A DNA stretch of 64,000 bases from Cytophagales bacterium (GTDB lineage Bacteria > Bacteroidota > Bacteroidia > Cytophagales > Cyclobacteriaceae): assembly GCA_022360015.1 (NCBI GenBank), contig JAKSDQ010000071.1, forward strand, positions 1-64,000, in the 5' to 3' direction. The notes under the pieces were generated by a model. That model made no database searches. It had not been told where the DNA came from and saw only the letters and a program-made list of their open reading frames with translations. Positions 1 through 9,013 of the stretch are shown here, in pieces (the first letter of the stretch is position 1; each line of letters starts with the position of its first letter). A program made the position numbers and the translations under genes.

Positions 1-73
1 CACGGGTGGTAGGACTCGAACCCACAACCAACGGTTTTGGAGACCGCTACTCTACCAATTGAGCTACACCCGT
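1..73 (-). tRNA. trpT: tRNA-Trp (CCA)
   Basis: Read on the minus strand this folds as a full cloverleaf: 7-bp acceptor stem ACGGGTG/CACCCGT, discriminator G at position 1, T-loop GGTTCGAGTCC, and an anticodon loop TCTCCAAAA carrying CCA. It is the last visible gene of the tRNA-tuf transcription unit. In Bacteroidota this tRNA normally sits between tuf and secE-nusG-rplK, so those genes probably lie just beyond the left edge (inference). Whether CCA is encoded cannot be seen because the 3' end coincides with the window edge. Confidence 0.95.
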
Positions 74-121
74 ATACCCATCACCCAAATGGGTGTGCAA
101 AGGTATTACATTTTATGATAT

Positions 122-166
122 AACACAAACGCGTTTCAGACTTTTTTCGGAAACGCGTATTGTGTT
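122..166 (-). terminator. Hairpin between tuf and tRNA-Trp
   Basis: The arms 122-137 and 150-166 are complementary over 16 bp with a single bulged base, enclosing a 12-nt loop. On the minus strand it follows the tuf stop by about 20 nt. No clear U-tract follows on that strand (the next bases are TATATCATAAA), so it may be a partial terminator or an RNA-processing site separating tuf mRNA from tRNA-Trp. Confidence 0.55.
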
Positions 167-185
167 TTTATGTAACTCAATGGTG

Positions 186-1373
186 TTATTCGATGATCTC
201 AGTTACCTGACCGGAGCCTACTGTTCTGCCACCTTCCCTGATAGCAAATCTTAATCCTTTTTCCATCGCAATTTTGTTGATCAATTCCACCTCGATAGAA
301 ACATTGTCGCCAGGCATTACCATTTCAACGTTTTCCGGTAATTTTATTTCTCCGGTAACGTCAGTTGTTCTGAAATAGAACTGGGGTCTGTATTTATTGA
401 AAAAAGGTGTGTGTCGGCCCCCTTCTTCTTTTGACAATACATAGACCTCTGCTTTGAACTTGTGGTGAGGGGTTACGGAACCAGGCTTGCAAATCACCAT
501 GCCCCTTTTAATTTCTGTTTTTTCAATGCCCCTCAACAACAATCCTACGTTGTCGCCGGCTTCACCCCTGTCAAGGATTTTCCTGAACATCTCAACACCT
601 GTAACAGTGGACTTCAGGTTTTCTGCTCCCATACCAAGGATATCCACAGGATCACCGGAGTTAATAACCCCTCTTTCGATTCTACCTGTGGCCACAGTAC
701 CACGACCGGTAATCGAAAATACATCCTCAACAGGCATTAAGAAATCCAGATCTACCAATCGCTCGGGTAGTGGAATATAATTATCGACTGCCTCCATCAA
801 TTCCTCGACCTTTTCAACCCACTGGGCTTCTCCGTTCAAGGCACCCAGGGCAGAGCCCTGAATAACAGGAATATCATCACCGGGGAAATCATAAGCAGAA
901 AGCAATTCCCTGATTTCCATTTCCACTAATTCCAGCAATTCCGGATCGTCAACCAAATCCACTTTGTTCATAAATACTACCAGAGCGGGAACACCTACCT
1001 GGCGTGACAATAATATGTGCTCCCTGGTTTGAGGCATGGGTCCGTCAGTGGCAGCAACAACAATAATCGCCCCATCCATTTGCGCAGCACCAGTCACCAT
1101 GTTTTTGACATAGTCAGCGTGACCAGGGCAGTCAACGTGAGCGTAGTGCCGGTTAGCTGTCTCATACTCAACGTGTGAGGTATTAATGGTTATACCTCTC
1201 TCTTTTTCCTCCGGTGCATTGTCAATTGAGGAGAAATCCCTTGCCTGGGCAAGACCTTTTTCCGACAACACCTTGGAAATAGCGGCAGTCAACGTTGTTT
1301 TACCATGGTCAACGTGACCGATTGTACCAATATTAACGTGTGGTTTCGAACGATCAAAGGTTTCTTTAGCCAT
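186..1373 (-). CDS. tuf: Translation elongation factor Tu
   Basis: EF-Tu, 395 residues, the usual length. It is the GTPase that delivers aminoacyl-tRNA to the ribosomal A site. The GTP-binding motifs are visible: GHVDHGKT at residues 19-26, DCPGHAD near residue 81 and NKVD near 136. The remainder fits beta-barrel domains 2 and 3. The first residues [14 protein letters not shown] are typical of the family and fix the start. It lies inside a minus-strand unit with tRNA-Tyr, tRNA-Gly and tRNA-Thr upstream and tRNA-Trp downstream, the conserved Bacteroidota arrangement, so mRNA and tRNAs are probably co-transcribed and then processed. Identification is certain. Confidence 0.99.
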   Translation of the reverse strand: MAKETFDRSKPHVNIGTIGHVDHGKTTLTAAISKVLSEKGLAQARDFSSIDNAPEEKERGITINTSHVEYETANRHYAHVDCPGHADYVKNMVTGAAQMDGAIIVVAATDGPMPQTREHILLSRQVGVPALVVFMNKVDLVDDPELLELVEMEIRELLSAYDFPGDDIPVIQGSALGALNGEAQWVEKVEELMEAVDNYIPLPERLVDLDFLMPVEDVFSITGRGTVATGRIERGVINSGDPVDILGMGAENLKSTVTGVEMFRKILDRGEAGDNVGLLLRGIEKTEIKRGMVICKPGSVTPHHKFKAEVYVLSKEEGGRHTPFFNKYRPQFYFRTTDVTGEIKLPENVEMVMPGDNVSIEVELINKIAMEKGLRFAIREGGRTVGSGQVTEIIE

Positions 1374-1526
1374 GTTTGAAAATCCTAAGTTTAGTTAAAT
1401 TTTAATTCTAATTCTAAATATTAAAGTGTTACCACTTCATTGTCAGTCCACCGGCAATGTGTTTATACACATTTTCAGTAGCAGAATATCATAATATCCC
1501 TGCTGCTATCCGGCAGGCTTGCGTGG

Positions 1527-1598
1527 AGCCAATGACGGGATTTGAACCCGTGACCTCTTCCTTACCAAGGAAGCACTCTACCCCTGAGCTACATCGGC
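1527..1598 (-). tRNA. tRNA-Thr (GGT)
   Basis: A cloverleaf is readable on the minus strand: acceptor stem GCCGATG/CATTGGC, D-arm TAGCTCAGGGGTAGAG, anticodon stem CTTCC/GGAAG around loop TTGGTAA with anticodon GGT, and T-arm ACGGGTTCAAATCCCGT. The discriminator is T at 1527, and 1524-1526 encode the terminal CCA. It lies about 150 nt upstream of tuf in the same unit. Confidence 0.95.
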
Positions 1599-1697
1599 TG
1601 AAAGAGTCCGGAGCCTTAACCCTGACTCCTGGCAGTTGTTAGCAAATGATGGTTACCGGACTTTACTAATGATGCCAAAGGCTTATTACATTAGCAG

Positions 1698-1770
1698 AGC
1701 GGGAGACGAGGCTCGAACCCGCGACCTACAGCTTGGAAGGCTGTCGCTCTACCAACTGAGCTACTCCCGC
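1698..1770 (-). tRNA. tRNA-Gly (TCC)
   Basis: Minus-strand cloverleaf with acceptor stem GCGGGAG/CTCCCGC, anticodon stem ACAGC/GCTGT around CTTCCAA (anticodon TCC) and T-arm GCGGGTTCGAGCCTCGT. CCA is not encoded; the discriminator T is followed by CTG. It is the second tRNA of the tRNA-tuf unit. Confidence 0.95.
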
Positions 1771-1829
1771 TTATTCATTTCATCAAGAAAAATATTATCC
1801 CTTATCCCGGGCCATTTACCCCAAAGATG

Positions 1830-1912
1830 TGGGGGGAGCAGGATTCGAACCTGCGAAGTCTTACGACAACGGATTTACAGTCCGTCCCAGTTGGCCGCTT
1901 TGGTATCCCCCC
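1830..1912 (-). tRNA. tRNA-Tyr (GTA)
   Basis: An 83-nt class II tRNA with the long variable arm expected of bacterial tRNA-Tyr. Acceptor stem is GGGGGGA/TCCCCCC with discriminator A; the anticodon loop CTGTAAA carries GTA; T-arm GCAGGTTCGAATCCTGC. It is the promoter-proximal gene of the tRNA-tuf unit. Confidence 0.95.
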
Positions 1913-1979
1913 AGGCAATATTTGAGAACTTTTCCCTTTCAAAAGTACAGGCTTTAAACCCTCTTTATTTTGGGAAGTG

Positions 1980-2010
1980 CAAAATTATATGCTTTTTTAT
2001 TTTATTCAAA
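1980..2010 (-). promoter_or_regulatory. Promoter of the tRNA-Tyr/Gly/Thr-tuf-tRNA-Trp unit
   Basis: On the minus strand TTTG (2010-2007) is followed after exactly 19 nt by TAATTTTG (1987-1980). This matches the Bacteroidota sigma-ABfr consensus TTTG-N19-TAnnTTTG at every fixed base. Transcription would start near 1973, about 60 nt before mature tRNA-Tyr, leaving a leader for RNase P cleavage. A second -7-like box, TACTTTTG, lies at 1947-1940 but lacks a matching -33. Confidence 0.7.
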
Positions 2011-2092
2011 CTTTTGCCTTAAAAAGATACAATATTTTTCACTTGGCTATTTTTACCTGAATTTATTACAAATAACCACAAAAATTTTGTTT

Positions 2093-4693
2093 TTAATTAC
2101 CCATTTGCTGATAAAAATTTAGCAACTCCTCACTTTGTTCTGCTGCCTTAATATCATCTTTAATTTCGGTCAAAGTCTCACTCTCGGGAAGCAAACTCAG
2201 AGATTGAAATGCTGCCAGGCGGATGTATTCATTTTTATTATTTTTTGCGATCTCTTTTAACACCGGAATACCCCTTTCAACCACAGAATCAGGGGCCTTA
2301 CTGATGAATAATCCATAGTATTGCACCAGATAAAACAAATCCTCTGTCTCGGAATCATTCAGGCGCTCAAGAAACCAGTCATTATGACCGTACAATGAAT
2401 CAGTAACAAAATAGTCAGCCAGGGCAAGTATGATATGGGTATTGAGCGAGTCCTTGTAACTGGTCAAAATTCTGGATTTATTAGGGTCATCTGTTAATGC
2501 AAAACCCAGTATTGCAGCACCTTTAACAGTATAGGAGGGATCATTCAGGGCTTTTTGAATCACCAATTTGTGTTTATCGGCATTAATGGAAGCTAATGTA
2601 GTAATAGCACTGGCCCGCACTTGCGGTTTTGGGTCATTTTGCCCCAGACTGATCAGCCGCTCTTCAACATCCTTTAAATATTTTCCATCATACGCATCAA
2701 AAAAATCTATAGCCAGTTCCCGCAATCCCCGGAAAGGGTCGTTTAAGGTGCTCAGAAAAACATCACTGATCACATCATGGTCTTCACGGTTTTCAAAAGC
2801 TATCTCACCCAGTTTTTCCAATGCTTTGTACCTGGCCAGCAATTTGCCTCCATTATAATACTGGAATATCAATTCATTAATGTCTTTCCGGTGATCCACC
2901 TCAGCCAGCAACTGTTGCTCCGTATCGAATAATACCAGTTGTACGCTATCCTCTATCTCAAATTCAAATTTCTCAAAGCTTGCATTTATTTCCACAGGGT
3001 ACTCCCAGGCCGTTTCTTCATCAACCCAGATACCTAACACCACGGGAAGGTTGAAGACAGGCGTTCGGGATAGATCCTGCGTTTGCTTTACTTCCACCGT
3101 TAGTACATTGCCATTTTGATAATGTGCCACTTCCAGCACCGGATGGCCGGAAGCCAAAAACCATTGGTTAAAAAACCAGTTTAAATCCTCTCCCGTGACT
3201 TTCTCAAAAGCCATTCTGAGATCGTGAATTTCAGCAGTTCCAAAGGCATGTGCTTTCAGATAAAATTCCAATGCTTTGAAAAAGGCCTTGTCTCCGACAT
3301 AATTTCTAAGCATATGTAAAACCAGTCCGCCTTTGTCATAGGAGTGATGATCAAACATATCTTCTTTGTCTTCATAAGCAAACCTTATCAGTTCCTCCTG
3401 CTTTTCCTTAGCTTCTTCCAGATAGGTCTGTAATGACTCCCATCGATGATAATCTGCCTCTTCTTCACCGTACTTGTACTCATACCACAAATATTCCCCA
3501 TAGGTGGCAAAGGCCTCATTCAGTGGTAAATTGGACCACGATTCACAAGTCACCAGATTGCCAAACCAATGGTGAAAAAGTTCATGGGCAATGATATCAT
3601 CCCAACGATAGTCCAGCAATTCTTTATCGGTTACCTGCAAATCTTCCATAAAAACAGAGGCAGTGGTATTTTCCATAGCACCAGACACAAAATCCCTAAC
3701 CACAATTTGGGCATATTTGGGCCATGGATAAGGATAATTCAATAGTTTGCTGAAATGGTCCAGCATCTCAGGAGTGTTCCCAAATATGTCCTTTGCATAC
3801 GCTGCGTATTCATCTTCTACATAATAATCTACTTCAATCTCTTCCCCTCCGGGAACCTGCCAGAGGTCTTCAACCTTACTGAACTCACCTACCGCAATCA
3901 TGGCGAGATAAGGTGCGTGAGGTTGATCTAACTTCCAGTAGTCGGTTCTGGTTTCATCATCGTTCATCAGCGAATAAATCAGGCTGCCGTTTGAAAGGGT
4001 CGTAAATTTATTATCCACCGTGATGAACAATTCCTGGGTTGTCTTTTCATTGGGGGAATCGATCGTTGGAAACCATACAGAGTTGGCTTCGGTCTGTCCC
4101 TGCGTCCAGACTTGTTGCGGTTTCCCTTTCAACGTTCCGGTGGGATTGATAAAGTACAGACCTTTATTGGATGTGATGGCTGCTGACCCCTCATCAGGGA
4201 TTTCCTCTGGCCTGGCTACGTAATGGATCTCTACAAAGAAGTGCTCTTTTGCTTCATATGCGCGCTCCAGATCAATGGTTATCTGCCGGCCGTCATACAT
4301 AAATTTCAGTGGCTTTTTAGCTGTACCTTCAACGAGCAATATCGAGTCTATCGCAAATCCTTTTGCATCCAGGGTCAGTGCTTCCTGTTCATAGAAATAA
4401 GGTTTCAATTCAAGTGTGGCAATGCCCTCCAGTTCCTGTCTGGCCCAATTAAGCTTCACCTCCAGCTTTGTATGGATCAGGTCATGTAAACGATCATTTG
4501 AACCACGATAGGTAACTATATCACTGTAAATTATTTCTTCCGTAGTGTCTGTTTCCGGTAAAACAGCAGCTTGCACCGTGTCTGTGGATTTCACCGGTTC
4601 CATATCATTTACGGCCGTATGTTCCACGCTTTTACAGGCGCCAAACCCGGCGGCAATGATCAATGGTAAAAAAAAATGGTTTTTCATCAACAT
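2093..4693 (-). CDS. M1 family metallopeptidase, lipoprotein
   Basis: An 866-residue zinc aminopeptidase of the gluzincin M1 (aminopeptidase N) family. The substrate-recognition GAMEN motif is at residues 338-342. The zinc site is HELFH at 370-374, with the third ligand Glu at 393, matching HEXXH-x18-E. The N-terminus is a short hydrophobic signal ending in GFGAC, a lipobox that places the enzyme on a membrane facing the periplasm. The C-terminal 200 residues look like HEAT-type helical repeats, as in other Bacteroidota M1 enzymes. The gene is monocistronic and divergent from the biotin carrier gene. The probable role is peptide degradation for nutrition; substrate preference is not evident from sequence. 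A start at the third residue (MKNHFF) is an alternative to the first ATG. Confidence 0.95.
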   Translation of the reverse strand: MLMKNHFFLPLIIAAGFGACKSVEHTAVNDMEPVKSTDTVQAAVLPETDTTEEIIYSDIVTYRGSNDRLHDLIHTKLEVKLNWARQELEGIATLELKPYFYEQEALTLDAKGFAIDSILLVEGTAKKPLKFMYDGRQITIDLERAYEAKEHFFVEIHYVARPEEIPDEGSAAITSNKGLYFINPTGTLKGKPQQVWTQGQTEANSVWFPTIDSPNEKTTQELFITVDNKFTTLSNGSLIYSLMNDDETRTDYWKLDQPHAPYLAMIAVGEFSKVEDLWQVPGGEEIEVDYYVEDEYAAYAKDIFGNTPEMLDHFSKLLNYPYPWPKYAQIVVRDFVSGAMENTTASVFMEDLQVTDKELLDYRWDDIIAHELFHHWFGNLVTCESWSNLPLNEAFATYGEYLWYEYKYGEEEADYHRWESLQTYLEEAKEKQEELIRFAYEDKEDMFDHHSYDKGGLVLHMLRNYVGDKAFFKALEFYLKAHAFGTAEIHDLRMAFEKVTGEDLNWFFNQWFLASGHPVLEVAHYQNGNVLTVEVKQTQDLSRTPVFNLPVVLGIWVDEETAWEYPVEINASFEKFEFEIEDSVQLVLFDTEQQLLAEVDHRKDINELIFQYYNGGKLLARYKALEKLGEIAFENREDHDVISDVFLSTLNDPFRGLRELAIDFFDAYDGKYLKDVEERLISLGQNDPKPQVRASAITTLASINADKHKLVIQKALNDPSYTVKGAAILGFALTDDPNKSRILTSYKDSLNTHIILALADYFVTDSLYGHNDWFLERLNDSETEDLFYLVQYYGLFISKAPDSVVERGIPVLKEIAKNNKNEYIRLAAFQSLSLLPESETLTEIKDDIKAAEQSEELLNFYQQMGN

Positions 4694-4813
4694 GTATAAT
4701 AATTCGGGATTGTCACTCGACCTAATCAGCCAGATACCAATCCGGTAAATCCTATTAAAGTTTAAAATAATTTGTCACAATTTAAACTATATTTACGCTT
4801 TTAAATAAACCGT

Positions 4814-5332
4814 ATGTACCAGATAAATATTATTAAAAGCCCCGAATCTAAAAAAAGTGACGGAATTTTCACCATTAAATCGGGAGATAGCTCAATATTG
4901 GTAGATGATCAGCCATTTGAGTGGGATCTAGTAAAAATCAGGAAGCACTATTTTCATATCATCAGAGACAATCAATCCTATACCGCCGAGGTGGTTCATA
5001 TAGATAGTGAAAGTAAGCAGGTATCGCTTAAAATCAATGGGCATAAATTCCAATTAAAGGTAAAAGACCGTTTTGATTTACTGCTGGAACGATTGGGGAT
5101 GTCAAAAAACAGTTCCAGGCAACTACAGGAAATCAGGGCACCAATGCCAGGTTTAATTTTGAACATTAATATTGAAGAAGGTCAGGAGGTCAAAAAAGGC
5201 GAGGCTATCATGATTCTCGAAGCCATGAAAATGGAAAACATTATCAAATCACCAGGAGAAGGTGTGGTAAAAAAAATTAATGTGGGCATTGGCGAAAGTG
5301 TTGACAAGAACAGCCTTCTTGTTCAGTTTTAA
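4814..5332 (+). CDS. Biotin/lipoyl carrier protein (BCCP-like)
   Basis: A 172-residue protein whose C-terminal 75 residues form a biotinyl domain (IRAPMPGLI ... EAMKMEN). The biotinylated lysine of EAMKMEN is residue 139. The N-terminal 100 residues are a beta-rich region like that of the carrier subunits of propionyl/acetyl-CoA carboxylases, shorter than in a full carboxylase alpha chain. No biotin carboxylase or carboxyltransferase gene is adjacent, so it must serve enzyme subunits encoded elsewhere. The biotin ligase that would modify it is at 11175-11960. It could belong to a propionyl/methylmalonyl-CoA carboxylase or oxaloacetate decarboxylase rather than fatty-acid AccB; the sequence does not decide. 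It stands alone between the M1 peptidase (divergent) and pyrH. Confidence 0.88.
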   Translation: MYQINIIKSPESKKSDGIFTIKSGDSSILVDDQPFEWDLVKIRKHYFHIIRDNQSYTAEVVHIDSESKQVSLKINGHKFQLKVKDRFDLLLERLGMSKNSSRQLQEIRAPMPGLILNINIEEGQEVKKGEAIMILEAMKMENIIKSPGEGVVKKINVGIGESVDKNSLLVQF

Positions 5333-5381
5333 GCGTTGGAAACAGTTGATGTATTTTATTTTAATATTATATTAAAGCAAG

Positions 5382-5389
5382 TATATTTG
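5382..5389 (+). promoter_or_regulatory. -7 box of the pyrH promoter
   Basis: TATATTTG matches the Bacteroidota -7 consensus TAnnTTTG exactly. It lies 21 nt before the pyrH ATG and predicts a leader of about 14 nt. The -33 region is A/T-rich without a clear TTTG, so only the -7 element is claimed. Confidence 0.5.
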
Positions 5390-5409
5390 CCGGGATAGAA
5401 AATTTGATA

Positions 5410-6111
5410 ATGTACAAGCGCATATTACTTAAACTCAGTGGCGAGGCATTGATGGGCAACCAGCAATTCGGCATCGACCCAAAAAGATTAGAACAATACA
5501 CACACGAAATCAAAGCCACCAGAGAATTAGGTATTGAAATTGCGATTGTTATAGGAGGGGGTAATATATTCAGGGGTGTACAGGCCGAAGAATCAGGTAT
5601 TGACAGAGTGCAGGGTGATTATATGGGCATGTTGGCAACTGTGATAAATGGTATGGCGCTGCAAAGTGCCTTGGAAAAAGCAGGCTTATTTACCAGGTTA
5701 ATGTCAGGTATTAACATGGAGCAGGTGTGTGAGCCATTCATTAAGAGAAGGGCGGTAAGACACCTGGAAAAGGGCAGGATTGTAATATTCGGGGCCGGGA
5801 CAGGAAATCCTTATTTTACTACCGACTCGGCAGCCAGTTTAAGGGCTATTGAAATCAATGCAGATGTGGTGTTAAAAGGGACAAGAGTAGATGGTGTATA
5901 TTCGGCCGATCCTGAAAAAGATCCGGGCGCTATCAGATATTCGACCTTAACCTTTCAGGAAGCTTATGAGAAGGGGTTAAACATCATGGACATGACTGCC
6001 TTTACGCTTTGTCAGGAAAACAAGTTGCCGATCATCGTATTTGACATGAATAAAAATGGAAATTTATTAAATATAGTTCAGGGAAGGGAGGCTGGAACTT
6101 TAATTAATTAA
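5410..6111 (+). CDS. pyrH: UMP kinase
   Basis: A 233-residue uridylate kinase of the amino-acid-kinase fold, converting UMP to UDP with ATP in pyrimidine nucleotide synthesis. The opening [14 protein letters not shown] is the family's phosphate-binding segment. GGGNIFRG and a DxMGMLAT-like stretch follow, then [13 protein letters not shown] and the C-terminal kinase signature [12 protein letters not shown]. The ATG at 5410 is preferred over an in-frame TTG two codons earlier because homologues start with MYKRILLK and the predicted transcription start lies just upstream. frr follows after 12 nt, the near-universal pyrH-frr pairing. Confidence 0.97.
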   Translation: MYKRILLKLSGEALMGNQQFGIDPKRLEQYTHEIKATRELGIEIAIVIGGGNIFRGVQAEESGIDRVQGDYMGMLATVINGMALQSALEKAGLFTRLMSGINMEQVCEPFIKRRAVRHLEKGRIVIFGAGTGNPYFTTDSAASLRAIEINADVVLKGTRVDGVYSADPEKDPGAIRYSTLTFQEAYEKGLNIMDMTAFTLCQENKLPIIVFDMNKNGNLLNIVQGREAGTLIN

Positions 6112-6123
6112 AATTTTACAATC

Positions 6124-6687
6124 ATGGAAGAGGATATTCAATTTTACTTAGACCATGCCAAAGAATTAATGGAGAAGTCTATCGATCATACAAGGATTGA
6201 ACTTCAAAAGTTAAGGGCAGGTAAAGCGATGCCCAATATGTTAGATGACCTAAGGGTAGACTATTACGGAGCATCGACCCCTATCGGTCAGGTCGCTTCT
6301 ATCAATACGCCTGATGCCAGAACCATTGTTGTCAAACCCTGGGAAAAAAATATGATCCCGGAAATTGAAAGGTCCATTATCAACAGTGACCTGGGCCTGA
6401 ATCCTCAAAATGATGGTGAATTAATTCGTATTAACATACCCCCTCTGACTGAGGATAGGAGGAAGATACTGGTAAAACATGCCCGAAACGAGGCTGAAAA
6501 CGGTAAAATAAGCATCCGCAACGCCCGCAAAGATGCAAACGACCACCTCAAAAAACTGCAAAAGGAAGGCGCTTCCGAAGATCTCATTAAAAAAGCCGAG
6601 GGTGAAGTCCAAAAACTAACGGATAACTATACACATAAAATAGAGGAGCTGTTAAACAAAAAAGAAGAGGACATCATGACCATTTAA
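6124..6687 (+). CDS. frr: Ribosome recycling factor
   Basis: 187 residues, the usual RRF length. With EF-G it splits post-termination ribosomes. Family features include LRAGKAMPNMLDDLRVDYYG near residues 30-49, the domain II stretch INTPDARTIVVKPW, and the C-terminal RRKILVKHARNEAE helix. It is co-transcribed with pyrH. Its stop codon is 2 nt from the stop of convergent nadD, leaving no room for a terminator between them. Confidence 0.98.
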   Translation: MEEDIQFYLDHAKELMEKSIDHTRIELQKLRAGKAMPNMLDDLRVDYYGASTPIGQVASINTPDARTIVVKPWEKNMIPEIERSIINSDLGLNPQNDGELIRINIPPLTEDRRKILVKHARNEAENGKISIRNARKDANDHLKKLQKEGASEDLIKKAEGEVQKLTDNYTHKIEELLNKKEEDIMTI

Positions 6688-6689
6688 AA

Positions 6690-7262
6690 TCAGACAAACA
6701 GCTTTTTTGATTTAATAAATACTTCCACCGGCTCAGGCACCAGGTATTTGATCGACTTATTAGCCTTCACACAACGTCTTATAAAAGTAGCGGAGATATC
6801 CAATAGCGGGGCCTCCACCCATTTAACATTGGGGTGATGACTGATTTCGGAAGATACTGATCCTGGCCGGGGATAAATATACAGGCCATACGCATCCAGT
6901 ATAACCTGATGGTTTTTCCACCTTGGAAAGCTTTTTAGATTGTCTTCACCAATTATCAACTTAAAATCATGATCAGGATATTTATCTGTAAGATAGGCTA
7001 AAGTATCGATGGTATAACTGGGTCTGGGCATACGGAATTCGATGTCTGAGACCCTCAAACGGTAATTATCGATGATGGCCTGCTCTACCATAGCATAACG
7101 ATCATGCTCATGGAGTAGTGACTTGCTGCTCTTAAGCGGGTTTTGGGGAGATACTACAAACCAAACCTGTTGCAGATCAGTGTGTTCAGCCATGATATTG
7201 GCAATGATCATATGGCCGGTATGAACGGGATTAAAAGACCCAAAGAAAAGTCCAATCTTCAT
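6690..7262 (-). CDS. nadD: Nicotinate-nucleotide adenylyltransferase
   Basis: A 190-residue enzyme that adenylates nicotinate mononucleotide to deamido-NAD in NAD synthesis. The nucleotidyltransferase motif GSFNPVHTGH spans residues 8-17; the second motif region is near the C-terminus (ISATFIRRCVKANKSIKYLV, matching SSTxIR). It is the last gene of the minus-strand ECF sigma/anti-sigma/gmk/nadD run and begins 36 nt after gmk. It converges on frr. Confidence 0.96.
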   Translation of the reverse strand: MKIGLFFGSFNPVHTGHMIIANIMAEHTDLQQVWFVVSPQNPLKSSKSLLHEHDRYAMVEQAIIDNYRLRVSDIEFRMPRPSYTIDTLAYLTDKYPDHDFKLIIGEDNLKSFPRWKNHQVILDAYGLYIYPRPGSVSSEISHHPNVKWVEAPLLDISATFIRRCVKANKSIKYLVPEPVEVFIKSKKLFV

Positions 7263-7298
7263 GTTCGGTTAACCTTTGAGGTTCCCTAAATAAATAAA

Positions 7299-7874
7299 TT
7301 ATTTTTCATTAATGAAATTCATCACCAGCCTTTGTGCCTCTTCGCAGGATTCCCGGAGATCCTCATTTAATAAGGTAACGTCAAATTCACTTTCAAAGGT
7401 CATCTCAAATTTGGCTTTAAACAGTCTTTGGGATATACTACTCTCCGAATCTGTTTTTCTGTCATTCAGTCTGTGTTTAAGAATTTCCAGGGATGGTACT
7501 TTCACAAAGACCGCAAGTGCCCTTTCTTTAAAATACTTTTTCAGGTTTATACCACCTTTTACATCTACATCAAAAACAACATGTTTTCCCGCATCCCAGA
7601 TTCTTTGTACCTCTGATTTAAGTGTGCCATAAAAATTTCCGGGGTACACTTCTTCCCATTCGACAAATTCATCTTTGTCAATTTTATTTTTGAATTCCTC
7701 AGGGCGTAGAAAATAATAATCTTTTCCGTTTTCCTCCGTTCTTCCCCTTTTATCCCTGGTGCATGCGGAAATAGAAAAACCCAGGCAGGAGTTCCTTTTT
7801 ACTAAATGTTGTACGATGGTGGTTTTTCCTGAACCTGAAGGGGCTGAAAAAATAATAACCTTACCTTTAGCCAT
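7299..7874 (-). CDS. gmk: Guanylate kinase
   Basis: A 191-residue GMP kinase (GMP + ATP to GDP + ADP). The P-loop APSGSGKT is at residues 11-18. The GMP-binding segment follows ([20 protein letters not shown]) and the lid region contains RLxxRxTDSE-like residues ([17 protein letters not shown]). It starts 5 nt after the small anti-sigma gene, so all four genes from the sigma factor to nadD probably share a transcript. Confidence 0.97.
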   Translation of the reverse strand: MAKGKVIIFSAPSGSGKTTIVQHLVKRNSCLGFSISACTRDKRGRTEENGKDYYFLRPEEFKNKIDKDEFVEWEEVYPGNFYGTLKSEVQRIWDAGKHVVFDVDVKGGINLKKYFKERALAVFVKVPSLEILKHRLNDRKTDSESSISQRLFKAKFEMTFESEFDVTLLNEDLRESCEEAQRLVMNFINEK

Positions 7875-7879
7875 GCAAA

Positions 7880-8170
7880 TTAAACAGCGTTTTTAATTTT
7901 TAGTTTAATAGTATCTACCAGATCGCCAGGTACAGATTTCACTTCAATTTTAGTTTGCAGAACTTCTTTTATGGCTGCATCCAAACGATACATTTTATAA
8001 CATGGCATGCAATTTTTTATTTGCCATTCAAATTGCGCTTTTTGTGCTTCATCTGCTTCATTGTCAAGCATTAGTTGCAAAATCTTAAAACAATTTGCCT
8101 GGTCTGGGCAATGCATGTTTTTTAAGAACTTTAACCTGCTCTTAAGCCACGCTCCGGAAAATTTAACCAT
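7880..8170 (-). CDS. Small Cys-rich putative anti-sigma factor
   Basis: A 96-residue soluble protein without a membrane segment. Its cysteines are H20-C21 and C27, then a CxxC pair at 54 and 57, an arrangement that could bind zinc as in ZAS-type anti-sigma factors. It begins 19 nt after the ECF sigma gene in the same direction, the classic sigma/anti-sigma order. The function is inferred from that context and the metal-binding look; no residue-level match to a named family is claimed. Loss of zinc on thiol oxidation would be the expected trigger if it is ZAS-like. Confidence 0.65.
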   Translation of the reverse strand: MVKFSGAWLKSRLKFLKNMHCPDQANCFKILQLMLDNEADEAQKAQFEWQIKNCMPCYKMYRLDAAIKEVLQTKIEVKSVPGDLVDTIKLKIKNAV

Positions 8171-8189
8171 ATATCTTAACCTATTTTAA

Positions 8190-8768
8190 TTATTTATATC
8201 CCATCGTATTGGCATAAAGCTTTAACCGATCTTTCAGCAAATTTCTTGCTCTGTGAAGTCTGGACCGCACTGTCCCAATAGGAATATTCAGTATTTTGGC
8301 CATTTCCTCATAGGTAAATCCTTCCAGATCACACAAGATAATTACCGTTCTAAAATCGACATCCAGAGCGTTTAAGGCATTGGTTACCTCATCACCAATC
8401 ATATGTTGCACCGTTTCTACTCTCAGATCGGTAGTAATGGTTTCATCTACATCCTCAGAATTATAATAAGACTCCACCTCGTTGTAATCGACCTTTGCCG
8501 GTTGCTTACTCTTTTTTCTGAAGTCATTGATAAAACTGTTTTTCAGTATTCGAAACAACCAGGCTTTTGCATTAGTTCCTCTTTCAAAGGAATCTATGAA
8601 CCTGAAAGCTTTCAAATAAGTATCCTGTACCAGGTCCTTGGCATCGTCTTCCTCAAAGGTAAGCCTGTAGGCAAAATTATACATTGAATTGATATGAGGT
8701 AAAAATTCTTGCTCAAAAACCTCTTCTTTTTGCTTTTTGGAATAATCTTGAATTCTCATATCTGCCAT
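8190..8768 (-). CDS. ECF sigma-70 family RNA polymerase sigma factor
   Basis: A 192-residue ECF sigma factor. Region 2 is residues about 28-95 (MYNFAYRLTFEEDDAKDLVQ, then FRILKNSFINDFRKKSKQ). Region 4 is about 128-180 (ALDVDFRTVIILCDLEGFTY followed by the helix-turn-helix IPIGTVRSRLHRARNLLKDR). It heads the operon with the small Cys protein, gmk and nadD. Family knowledge: this type resembles the RpoE/SigW-like stress sigma factors widespread in Cytophagales. Start codons at 8768 and at the second Met (MRIQDYS, 8759) are both possible. Confidence 0.95.
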   Translation of the reverse strand: MADMRIQDYSKKQKEEVFEQEFLPHINSMYNFAYRLTFEEDDAKDLVQDTYLKAFRFIDSFERGTNAKAWLFRILKNSFINDFRKKSKQPAKVDYNEVESYYNSEDVDETITTDLRVETVQHMIGDEVTNALNALDVDFRTVIILCDLEGFTYEEMAKILNIPIGTVRSRLHRARNLLKDRLKLYANTMGYK

Positions 8769-9013
8769 GATCCAAAAATTAAATGATAGTTAGGAATTAC
8801 CTGTTACGGGATATAAACCTGAAATAGGTGACAACATTGGTTTAATTAAATTAGGTTTTTCCTACAGGACGATAATTACCTCACAACGTTCCATTTTTGG
8901 CCTGGAAAATCCAAAAAAGTAATCGGTTTGTCTTCTCCAAGACAGATATTTATCTAATCATTATGTAAAATCAATAATTTCGGAATTCAATCCTGGCAGC
9001 ACCGGTTAAATAA

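Noticed and set aside
462-780. Plus-strand open frames opposite tuf
   Set aside because: They are antisense shadows of a highly expressed, codon-biased gene; no start context or protein-like composition.
1457-2022. Plus-strand frames of 61 and 128 codons across the tRNA cluster
   Set aside because: They translate tRNA genes on the opposite strand, as shown by the GFEPVTSSLPRK- and GDEARTRDLQLGR-type peptides, which are well-known tRNA artefacts.
8403-8687. 94-codon plus-strand frame opposite the ECF sigma gene
   Set aside because: Antisense to conserved sigma regions 2-4; no similarity or promoter.
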